Shown: in pieces, positions 1 through 6,173 of the stretch
Layout: each line of letters starts with the position of its first letter
Position numbering within the stretch: the first letter of the stretch is position 1
Assembly: GCA_020439485.1 (NCBI GenBank)
Contig: JAGQSP010000192.1
Location: forward strand, 1-7,489
Length of the DNA stretch: 7,489 nucleotides
Reading direction: 5' to 3'
Source of the DNA: Acidimicrobiales bacterium
GTDB taxonomy: Bacteria > Actinomycetota > Acidimicrobiia > Acidimicrobiales > Poriferisodalaceae
The notes under the pieces: model-generated
The model's database searches: none
Told to the model about the DNA's origin: nothing
What the model saw: only the letters and a program-made list of their open reading frames with translations
Translations under genes and position numbers: made by a program

Positions 1-1495
1 CGCCGATGATCACGGGAAGGCCCGGGGCAGCTGCCCGAAGATCGGCCAGCGCCCAACCGAGGATCGACTCGGCGCTGCGCCAGCCGCCCCACGGAAGCGC
101 CGTACCTGCGTTGTAGCCATCGATGGCGACCATGTCGACCACGTCGTGGCCCGGAAACAGGCCGGCTAGCGGAAGCGACCAGGGCGTCTCGACATTGGGA
201 TTCCAGACCCAGGTCACGTTGTCGGCCCCCGCCACTTCGAAGATCTCGTGGATGTGTCGCCAAGCGGCTACGAACTCGCCTGGACGGTTGCCGTTGACCG
301 CCTCGGACCACGGATACCAGTCGCCGTTCATCTCGTGGGCGAACCTGATCATCAGTGGCTTGTCGTAGGAGGCCGCCTGGGTTGCCCAGCGCCAGATGAG
401 CCCGTCGTGACTTCCGTCGATGATGTCTCGCAGTTGAAAGTCGGGCTGGACGCGCAGATCTTGGTCGGGATCCCAGGGTTCCCAGGTGATGAACGGGATG
501 GCCCCATCTGAGTGAATGCGATCGAGGGCCCCGATGGGGAGATCGCGATCGTCGACGAAGTTCGTATAGAACGACACCACCCCAACCTGTGCGCTGCTGG
601 CGTCTGCGAACTGGCCGACGGCGTTGAGACCACGGAACCCGACACTGGGGCCGAGCCGGCGCACGCGGTCGCCGGTGGTGGCGACGATGGGCCCGTCGAC
701 ACCGAAGTCGACGTCGACGGCCTCGTACAGGGTGACCAGAGCCGTCCTGTCTACTGCCCTGCTCCGGACCCTGTCGACGACTCCCGAATCCCAGCCGATC
801 ACGATTCCGCCGTTCCCGCGGCTGGCGCCGATCACCGTTCCCCTGGGAGTTGGGGCGGCCAATTGCCAAGCACCCGCGAACGCATACGACCGGCCGTCGA
901 CTCCCACTACCCAGTACCCGTCGCCGCCCTTGGTCGCAACGAGGTCTGCGGCCGCAGTCGGCAGCCACCCCGAAGCCGAGCCGAAGAACCCGGCCGAGCC
1001 AAAGGCGAAGATTCCGCCATCGGACCCCAACATCCAGTAGCCGCGTCCGTCGGGGGCCGCGACGATCGACACGATGGGCGCCGCCAGTTGAAGGTTGCTG
1101 AGCGAACCCGCGTAGCTGGCCGACCCAAAGGCCAGCACAGCTCCGTTGGCAGTGGCCAGCCAATAGCCCAGACCATCGGGGGCTGCGGCGATACCCACTA
1201 CGTCCGACCCGAGCACAAGGCCGCCGGCAGAACCGAAGAACGCGGCACCGCCGAATGCAAAAACCCCGCCATCGCCGGCCGCCAGCCAGTACCCGCCCGT
1301 TCGTGGGTCGGCGGCGACCGAAGTGACCGGATGAGCGAAATCGGGCAGAGAATCTTGACCGACGATTCGAGACCGACCAGACCACACCTCGGTATCGGCG
1401 CGCGCCGGTTTGACGGCCGCCACCGGGGCGACCAGAACGAACGCAACCAACACCGCTAGGGCCCTGAGAGCCAGTGTGCGTGTCGCGTCATGCAT
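1..1495 (-). CDS. Secreted glycoside hydrolase family 26 (beta-mannanase-like) protein with N-terminal propeller-type repeats; C-terminus cut by window edge
   Basis: The minus strand is open from an ATG at 1495 to the window edge (498 codons, no stop). Residues 1-33 form a signal peptide: Arg residues early, a hydrophobic run at about 12-28, and an ARA|D cleavage site after A33. Residues about 56-214 hold four repeats built around GYW and DGG.FAFG. Residues about 285-498 match GH26: a TWEPWD segment at 337-342, then RFAHEMNGDWYPW at 384-396 with E388 as the predicted general acid/base, WVWNPN at 429-434 and AIDGYN at 457-462. The final visible residues, PVIIG (494-498), sit where GH26 enzymes have their nucleophile strand, and the last base is G, as a Glu codon would need. 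GH26 enzymes mostly cleave beta-1,4-mannan, but some members act on other glucans, so substrate is not assigned. No clear Shine-Dalgarno precedes the ATG; in-frame GTGs at 1525 and 1516 are alternatives but would lengthen the signal peptide. The protein is probably exported and acts outside the cell. Confidence 0.88.
   Translation of the reverse strand, partial: MHDATRTLALRALAVLVAFVLVAPVAAVKPARADTEVWSGRSRIVGQDSLPDFAHPVTSVAADPRTGGYWLAAGDGGVFAFGGAAFFGSAGGLVLGSDVVGIAAAPDGLGYWLATANGAVLAFGSASYAGSLSNLQLAAPIVSIVAAPDGRGYWMLGSDGGIFAFGSAGFFGSASGWLPTAAADLVATKGGDGYWVVGVDGRSYAFAGAWQLAAPTPRGTVIGASRGNGGIVIGWDSGVVDRVRSRAVDRTALVTLYEAVDVDFGVDGPIVATTGDRVRRLGPSVGFRGLNAVGQFADASSAQVGVVSFYTNFVDDRDLPIGALDRIHSDGAIPFITWEPWDPDQDLRVQPDFQLRDIIDGSHDGLIWRWATQAASYDKPLMIRFAHEMNGDWYPWSEAVNGNRPGEFVAAWRHIHEIFEVAGADNVTWVWNPNVETPWSLPLAGLFPGHDVVDMVAIDGYNAGTALPWGGWRSAESILGWALADLRAAAPGLPVIIG
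854..1330 (-). repeat. Four tandem ~42-residue GYW/DGG-FAFG repeats inside the GH26 protein
   Basis: These are protein-level repeats within the secreted GH26 gene. The aromatic anchor pair YW recurs at residues 69, 111, 153 and 194, a spacing of 42, 42 and 41. Each unit reads roughly AAPDG.GYW, a short strand, DGG.FAFGSA, then FFGS. The last unit is degenerate (DGRSYAFAGA). The regular spacing and beta-rich composition fit blades of a beta-propeller-like fold, as in many secreted actinobacterial proteins. Four units would be few for a closed propeller, though the weakly similar stretch at residues about 220-285 could supply more. Role is inferred: cell-surface attachment or carbohydrate/protein binding. 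Confidence 0.75.
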
Positions 1496-1578
1496 GGGGT
1501 ACTTACGCGCAAACACAGAACGCACATTCAACCACGCTCGGTGGCTGCTAGTCCATTCAGGTTGACCGGGAGTGGCCT

Positions 1579-2742
1579 TCAGCGGCTGACGGTGACCCCG
1601 AGCTTGGCGAGATACACGGCGCGCACGGCAAACGCCTCACGCATGTCATGCACCAACTCGGCCAGGAACTCTTCGCGGTATGCATCGTCGGTAGCCGCCG
1701 AGATTGCGAACTGAAGGGCCGAGAACGCGCCGATGAACGCGGCCACGGTCACCAACTCCCAGGTGACCACCAACCCCGTGCCCGGCAAAGACCACCCCGA
1801 CACACCCTGGTTCTCGGTCCACTGGAGAATGGTGGCCTCCCGGACGGTGAAGAGCCCGAACACCGTATAGAACCCTGTGATCACAACACCGACCAACAAG
1901 ACCTGCATGAGCTGGCTGAACCACCACACGACCCCCACGTTGAACCAGTCGGCCCGGGTCAAGGGCGGCGGATCGGGCCGCCCATCCAGGCCTTCACAGT
2001 CCGAAGGTTCGAGCGGGGCGTCCGACAGCATCTCGGCGACCTGCTCCCAGGATTGAAATCTTCGCAACGAGTCGACCTCACGCGGCAGCCGAAACAACAC
2101 AAAAACCGTGGCGATGCCCAGCAACACTCCGATCGTCACGAAGAAATAGGCGGGCTCGAAGTCGGCAGCCACCTGCCACACCTCGGCATTGAGGAAGATG
2201 AACATCGAGAACACCGACACCAAGGGCAACGATCTGGCCATCAGCCTTCCGATGCCGCTGAACTGGCGAATCATGTGGCCAAGCGCCCAGCGCGCCGTGG
2301 GCACCAGGCCATACAGCAACACCACGTACAGCACCACCAGCAAGACCACATTGACCGCGACGGTGATCAGCGCACCCCGCCACCTGCCCCCGATGATCAA
2401 CGGCAACAGAGCCGGGATGATCACAAATGCCACCAGTTCGGCCGGCCCGACGTCGTCGGGCTGTTGCAACAGCGAGCGGCCTCGCCACCGGTTGAACAGC
2501 GCGTAGAGCCCCAGGAGCAGGCAGAAGCCACCCGTGAGCGCAAGGAGGTTGTGGTACCAGTCCCACTCGGTGTCGGCCGCCGCAACGAACTCGGCCATGA
2601 ACGCCAGGGTCAACACCGGCAGAGCACGGGTGAAGATGTCCTCGGCGGCGTTGTACATGTCGATGAAGTGCGGAACACCACGTCGCAAGAACCAGCGCTC
2701 GGTCTCGTCCTGAAGCCGCGGGTCGAGCCCACAGTCGCTCAT
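1579..2742 (-). CDS. Polytopic (about 8 TM) integral membrane protein of unknown function
   Basis: 387 residues. I do not recognise the family. Hydrophobic segments lie at about residues 38-56, 64-83, 101-118, 123-146, 170-187, 198-217, 266-294 and 322-348. Basic loops at 84-90, 151-170 and 218-229 suggest they face the cytoplasm, which puts both termini inside. A 48-residue hydrophilic loop (218-265), rich in Asp, Glu and Pro, separates six TM segments from the last two. The C-terminal tail (349-387) is charged and probably helical. No transporter, kinase or protease motif is evident. The ATG overlaps the stop of the upstream HAD gene as ATGA, so translation is probably coupled, and this decides the start at 2742 although the frame stays open further upstream inside the HAD gene. 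The pairing suggests a shared function with the HAD protein, but nothing in the sequence says which. Confidence 0.85.
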   Translation of the reverse strand: MSDCGLDPRLQDETERWFLRRGVPHFIDMYNAAEDIFTRALPVLTLAFMAEFVAAADTEWDWYHNLLALTGGFCLLLGLYALFNRWRGRSLLQQPDDVGPAELVAFVIIPALLPLIIGGRWRGALITVAVNVVLLVVLYVVLLYGLVPTARWALGHMIRQFSGIGRLMARSLPLVSVFSMFIFLNAEVWQVAADFEPAYFFVTIGVLLGIATVFVLFRLPREVDSLRRFQSWEQVAEMLSDAPLEPSDCEGLDGRPDPPPLTRADWFNVGVVWWFSQLMQVLLVGVVITGFYTVFGLFTVREATILQWTENQGVSGWSLPGTGLVVTWELVTVAAFIGAFSALQFAISAATDDAYREEFLAELVHDMREAFAVRAVYLAKLGVTVSR

Positions 2743-3410
2743 GGAGACTGGCCACCCGACATGGCCTCGACCAGGAGGTCCAACTCTTCGATGGCCAAGT
2801 CGATGTCGGCGCTCACAGTCAAGCCCGCGATACCCAAGTCGACCGCTGCCTCCACGTTGCTCGGATGATCGTCGAGGAAGATCGATCGGTGGGCAGGCGT
2901 GCCCAGGCGCTCTAGCGCCAGATGCCAAATGGCCGGATCTGGCTTGCGCAACCCGACCTCGGAAGAATCTATGACCACATCGAACCAGTCGACCGGAATC
3001 ACCTCGCGCCAAGAGCCCCACTCGCGGACGTTGTTGGTGAGGATCGCGGTCTTGTGACCGGCGGCGGCCAAATCGCGCACCTTGTGGATCATGCGCCAGT
3101 GAGCCCCGGCGTCCCTGAAGACGTTGAAGTCCGCACCGGTGATGGTGTGGATGGGGTGATCGTCATCGACAAGGCCGTCGAGGCGGGGGCGGACATGATC
3201 CAGGAACTGCTGCACATCGACCTGACCCATCTCGACCCGGTGCCACATCGGAGGCTCTGCGCCGGGCTCTGGAAGCCTGGCGTACTCCTCGAAGAACACG
3301 GCCAGCGTTTCATCGGGCAACCCCATCTCGGCCCGCCATCGAAGTGCGGCAACAAAGGGCGACTCGACCAGCACTCCGCCGACGTCGAAGATCACGGCAA
3401 GCTGGGTCAT
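2739..3410 (-). CDS. HAD-superfamily hydrolase (subfamily IA, epoxide-hydrolase-N-domain-like)
   Basis: 223 residues, the usual size for a HAD hydrolase with an alpha-helical cap. Motif I is FDVGGVL with nucleophile D9. The Asp normally two residues later, the general acid/base, is replaced by G11. Motif II is ILTNN with T125, motif III is the Lys of RKPDP (K156), and motif IV is FLDDHPSN with D180/D181. The cap (about 16-110) contains EMGQVDVQQF at 60-69, resembling the ERGE segment of the subfamily that includes soluble epoxide hydrolase and ACAD10 N-terminal domains. A DxG motif I is common in that group, and some such proteins are phosphatases, so activity cannot be ruled in or out. The start at 3410 places motif I near the N-terminus as expected; longer in-frame versions would overlap imuB and lack HAD features. 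It lies 23 nt after imuB and overlaps the membrane-protein start by 4 nt. The substrate is unknown. Confidence 0.9.
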   Translation of the reverse strand: MTQLAVIFDVGGVLVESPFVAALRWRAEMGLPDETLAVFFEEYARLPEPGAEPPMWHRVEMGQVDVQQFLDHVRPRLDGLVDDDHPIHTITGADFNVFRDAGAHWRMIHKVRDLAAAGHKTAILTNNVREWGSWREVIPVDWFDVVIDSSEVGLRKPDPAIWHLALERLGTPAHRSIFLDDHPSNVEAAVDLGIAGLTVSADIDLAIEELDLLVEAMSGGQSP

Positions 3411-3433
3411 CTGCCGATAGTTATCACACACCT

Positions 3434-5053
3434 TCAGTCGTATGTGCCGTCGTGGACCCAACTTCGCTGGGACAAAGAAACGATGTGGGCGCTGCCATCG
3501 GACAAGACGAACTGAAACCGGGCCGCACGACGATGCGACCGAGGCTCCCACCAGCGCTCGTCGATGGGCCAAGGACCGGCCCACGAATCGACCGCCGAAC
3601 GCGAGCCGTCCGACCACACGACAACGGTTGGCGGACCGCTGAGATCGCCGCGCCCACTCACCTCGACCGGGTGGCCGAGATCGTCGAGCACCTCGGCGAT
3701 GGGCTTACCTCCGAGCAGCGTGGGGTTGGGGGCCGGCAGGCGGCCGGGCCAAGGCGCCGACGCTGCAGGGGCCTCGAGCGAGCGGTCTGGGTCTGTGATG
3801 TCGACAAAGGGCAGCGCTACCTGGCCGATGGCTTCGGCCAGCCCTCTGCCCCCGCGCTTTTCGGGCACAGCCACCGAGTCGGGGCCCAAAATTCCCTGAA
3901 CCCGCGCCAGAGCACGAGCCGCCCGCTGAGACTCGAGGGTCTGGCCACCCCAGAACCCCAACTGACGCCCGACATCGGCCACTACCTCATCTGGAATCAG
4001 CCGCAACAAGATGATGCCCGAGGTAGGGCGATGCCGCGACGAGAGCCACCCATCTAGCTGCCATCGCATCCGGTCGGCGACATCGGAAGCCGACAGCGCA
4101 CCCTCGTGACGCCACACCCTGCTGTGGCACTCGCCCTTAGCGGTTGTGGCCTCGACGATTATCCGCGTGCACGCCAGGCCGTCGCGCCCCAGTCGTTGAT
4201 GCAGATCGTCGGCCATGGCCTTGGCGACGAAGCTGGCCGTGTCGACCCGATCGGCAGGTGGGTCGAGCCGAACCTCGACGATCGATTCGGGAGGCACGGG
4301 CCTGGTGTCGGGAGGACGCTCGTCCAGCCCGGATGCCAGTTGATGAGCCCTCAAGCCATCAGAGCCGAAACGAGCGAGAAGATCGGAAGGCGGCAAGCGG
4401 GCGACATCACCCAGCGTCTTCAGCCCCAGTCGCCAGAAGAGTCCGACCAGGTTTTCGCCATCATCGAGCGGGGCCGACCAACGCTGGAGTTCGGAGACCG
4501 CCATTGGAGCGATGAAGGACCGGCTGGCCCCAGGCTCGATGACCAGCGCGCAAGTATCGGCTCGGGCCGAGACCACCTCGGCGGCCAAGGCCGCCGAGAA
4601 CAAGCCGTCGGCGACACCGACCTTGGGTTCGTATCCGGCTGGACAGCCCCCAGCGGTGAACAAGGCTGCGATCTCGGCTCGAAGGGTCTGGACAATCTGG
4701 TCCGCCAGAGACCGATCGCCTCCGAAATAGCGCGAGGGGCCACGAGTCGGGAACGAACATCGCCCCGGGCCGAGGATCTCTACACGCGGCGTGAACCTCT
4801 CGAGTGCTGCGACGACCGGCTCGAAGTATCTCGCGTCTCGATCGGGGTCGTGCTCGATCACCTCGAGCTGGGGGCAGCGCCCTTGCGACTCTCGACGCCT
4901 CATGCCAACAGCGACACGCTGAGCCAGTGCTGCAGGTGTTGCCTCGACGACCCGATTGGCCTTGACCACCGCTGCAGGCACATCGGGCGGCACCTTGGCC
5001 GCGACCAGGGGCCAATGGGGCGACACCACGACCATGGTGCGTGTGGTCGACAT
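3434..5053 (-). CDS. imuB: ImuB, catalytically inactive Y-family polymerase-like mutasome protein
   Basis: 539 residues. ImuB proteins are Y-family DNA polymerase homologues that bridge ImuA', the replicative clamp and the error-prone polymerase DnaE2 during SOS mutagenesis. The Y-family layout is visible: an N-terminal beta strand and SPHWPLVAA (11-19), a thumb/HhH segment LFWRLGLKTLGDVARLP (205-221), and a little-finger region from about 256. The acidic catalytic residues are missing: the first Asp position reads SPHWP (H13), and the usual SIDE site is replaced by PGRCSFPTRGPSRYFGG (96-112), typical of ImuB. A QVALPF sequence at 411-416 fits a beta-clamp-binding motif (Q-x-x-L-x-F) and lies where ImuB proteins have theirs. 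The tail after 440 ends in conserved FVLSDGSAHIV-like sequence. The ATG is 2 nt after the imuA' stop, so the two are surely co-transcribed. No good Shine-Dalgarno is present; M7 is an alternative start. Confidence 0.93.
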   Translation of the reverse strand: MSTTRTMVVVSPHWPLVAAKVPPDVPAAVVKANRVVEATPAALAQRVAVGMRRRESQGRCPQLEVIEHDPDRDARYFEPVVAALERFTPRVEILGPGRCSFPTRGPSRYFGGDRSLADQIVQTLRAEIAALFTAGGCPAGYEPKVGVADGLFSAALAAEVVSARADTCALVIEPGASRSFIAPMAVSELQRWSAPLDDGENLVGLFWRLGLKTLGDVARLPPSDLLARFGSDGLRAHQLASGLDERPPDTRPVPPESIVEVRLDPPADRVDTASFVAKAMADDLHQRLGRDGLACTRIIVEATTAKGECHSRVWRHEGALSASDVADRMRWQLDGWLSSRHRPTSGIILLRLIPDEVVADVGRQLGFWGGQTLESQRAARALARVQGILGPDSVAVPEKRGGRGLAEAIGQVALPFVDITDPDRSLEAPAASAPWPGRLPAPNPTLLGGKPIAEVLDDLGHPVEVSGRGDLSGPPTVVVWSDGSRSAVDSWAGPWPIDERWWEPRSHRRAARFQFVLSDGSAHIVSLSQRSWVHDGTYD

Positions 5054-5055
5054 GG

Positions 5056-5820
5056 CTAGGTGGCGCTGTGGTGGCCGACCGAGCGACTGGCCAAACGGGC
5101 GGTCAGGTCAGCCACATCGGCGATGGTGTCGTAGGTACGCATCGGCTGCGACCGCTGGGCAAACGACACGGCCTCAGGGCGACCTGACTCGCCCGGCAAC
5201 AAGACGTCGACCGAACGTGGGCGAGAAGCAGCACCACGACCACCGACCTCGACCGTGACCAGGCGGCTGGACAAGAGCCCGTATCCGAACCCCAAACCGC
5301 TCCAAGACTGGCGGGCCGCCGACAATCGGACGTCTGCCTGCATGACCTGACGCCCACCACCACCGATCTCGATGATGACCCCTCCGCGCTCGCGCAAACG
5401 AGCCGACAAACGGCGACCGTCCGAAGCCCTGAAACTGTTCGGGCTCTTGGTCACGACGATGTCGACGGCACCTGCAAGGGCTGAAACGACGTTGGCCCAC
5501 TTGTCGCCAGGATCGTCGACGAGGGCAACGCGACCGAGCTCGAGGCCGAACTCTTCTGCTGCAGACAGGCACAACCCTTCGACCCCGACGAAGACCACCC
5601 ACGAACCCTGGGCCGTGGCCTCGGCGGCCAGACCAAGCGCCAGGGAGACCGAGGCCGACCCATCGACGACAACCGAAGTGCCCCGTCTCAAGACACCGCC
5701 GGGCATCACCGTTGCCATGGCATCACAAAGCGGCAGGACCTGATCGCGCGCCAAGGTCAGGGGCGAGATCGCTTCTATGGATGAAGCCAGGTCGGCCTTT
5801 ATCGAGGCGCCAGAAGACAC
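5056..5820 (-). CDS. imuA': ImuA', RecA-like accessory protein of the SOS mutasome
   Basis: 254 residues, starting with GTG. ImuA' is a RecA-fold relative that works with ImuB and DnaE2 in damage-induced translesion synthesis. Recognisable segments are MPGGVLRRGTSVVV (39-52), AAEATAQGSWVVFVGVEGL (65-83), RVALVDDPGDKWANVVSAL (97-115), VDIVVTKSP (119-127), RRLSARLRERGGVIIEIG (136-153), WSGLGFGYGLLSSR (173-186) and GGRGAASRPR (193-202). The place of the Walker A loop reads VDGSASVSL (52-60), without the GK[S/T] of active RecA ATPases, as is usual in actinobacterial ImuA'. The start is fixed by an in-frame stop 12 nt upstream; an ATG at 5825 is out of frame. No Shine-Dalgarno is seen, and a -10-like TAGATT lies 6 nt before the GTG, so the mRNA may be leaderless. 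A LexA box sits 15-28 nt upstream. It is the first gene of the imuA'-imuB operon. Confidence 0.92.
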   Translation of the reverse strand: MSSGASIKADLASSIEAISPLTLARDQVLPLCDAMATVMPGGVLRRGTSVVVDGSASVSLALGLAAEATAQGSWVVFVGVEGLCLSAAEEFGLELGRVALVDDPGDKWANVVSALAGAVDIVVTKSPNSFRASDGRRLSARLRERGGVIIEIGGGGRQVMQADVRLSAARQSWSGLGFGYGLLSSRLVTVEVGGRGAASRPRSVDVLLPGESGRPEAVSFAQRSQPMRTYDTIADVADLTARLASRSVGHHSAT

Positions 5821-5856
5821 ACCATGAATCTAACCGAACATGTGTTCGACTGACAA
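5821..5856 (-). promoter_or_regulatory. SOS promoter of imuA'-imuB, probably leaderless
   Basis: Read on the minus strand: a -35 element TTGTCA at 5856-5851 (5 of 6 to TTGACA), an 18-bp spacer, and a -10 element TAGATT at 5832-5827 (4 of 6 to TATAAT, fits TANNNT). Six bases then lead to the GTG at 5820, so transcription would begin at or next to the start codon. The LexA box fills most of the spacer. The elements are seen in the sequence; the transcription start is inferred. Confidence 0.65.
5835..5848. promoter_or_regulatory. LexA (SOS) operator upstream of imuA'
   Basis: The 14-bp sequence CGAACATGTGTTCG has perfect inverted arms CGAAC/GTTCG around a 4-bp spacer, matching the Gram-positive/actinobacterial LexA box (CGAAC-N4-GTTCG). 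It lies 14 bp before the imuA' GTG and inside the spacer of the predicted promoter, so bound LexA would block RNA polymerase directly. Known mycobacterial imuA'/imuB and dnaE2 genes are LexA-regulated, which agrees. Confidence 0.9.
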
Positions 5857-5863
5857 CGGCGGC

Positions 5864-6154
5864 TCAGGTGTAGTGGATGAAGAGCTTCTCGACCAGCTCG
5901 GTGACACCTTCGGTGTCGGCGCCACGCTCGAAGCTGACCGTGATGACGCTGCCATTGACATGCACGTGTTCGATGCCGCCACGCTCGAACAGGCGCTTGG
6001 CGAGTACATCGGCGGGGTCGAGATCGTTTATGGCCTTCTCGGCGCTGCTGTAGGACTTGTGACCAGTGCCGCTGAGGGGGCGGTTCGTTTCATACCGAAC
6101 CGTGCCCGGAAAGGCCTCTGACTTCTTTTCGACCACTCGAACCGGCTGACCCAT
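5864..6154 (-). CDS. Small stand-alone Nfu/NifU N-terminal-domain-like protein
   Basis: 96 residues with no Cys. The sequence resembles the Nfu N-terminal domain: TVRYETNRPLSGTGHKSY (18-35) matches the strand that usually reads ...lkFtlnrpL, PADVLAKRLFERGGIEHVHV (47-66) matches the helix and strand around the LF..pgV..V signature, and NGSVITVSFERG (67-78) the following strand. The C-terminal NifU domain with its CxxC iron-sulphur ligand is absent. Fe-S assembly by Cys ligation is therefore impossible for this chain alone; a scaffold or partner-binding role is a guess. It starts 19 nt after the methyltransferase stop with no clear Shine-Dalgarno and is probably the last gene of the ppk2-methyltransferase group. 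Its stop is 15 bp before the LexA box of the next transcript. The family call is from remembered family patterns and should be checked by profile search. Confidence 0.75.
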   Translation of the reverse strand: MGQPVRVVEKKSEAFPGTVRYETNRPLSGTGHKSYSSAEKAINDLDPADVLAKRLFERGGIEHVHVNGSVITVSFERGADTEGVTELVEKLFIHYT

Positions 6155-6173
6155 GCGGGCGAGCGTACTCGAT

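Noticed and set aside
512..1459. Long plus-strand open frame opposite the GH26 gene
   Set aside because: Its translation is low-complexity and rich in Gly, Arg, Pro and His with no motif, and it lies antisense to a gene with signal peptide, repeats and GH26 motifs. It is a shadow of high-GC coding.
1532..1544. Small hairpin CCAC-GCTCG-GTGG in the 83-bp gap between the membrane-protein and GH26 genes
   Set aside because: A 4-bp stem without a T-run is too weak to call a terminator. I also see no convincing -35/-10 pair for the GH26 gene in this gap.
1648..2868. 406-codon plus-strand open frame opposite the membrane protein
   Set aside because: The product is dominated by His, Gln, Arg and Asp, as expected when the complement of hydrophobic codons is read; the minus strand gives clean TM segments.
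4106..5059. Plus-strand open frame opposite imuB
   Set aside because: The minus strand encodes a recognisable ImuB across the whole stretch; the plus-strand product has no recognisable features.
5823..5825. ATG just upstream of imuA' as its start
   Set aside because: It is out of frame with imuA'; the in-frame GTG at 5820 is the only nearby start after the upstream stop.
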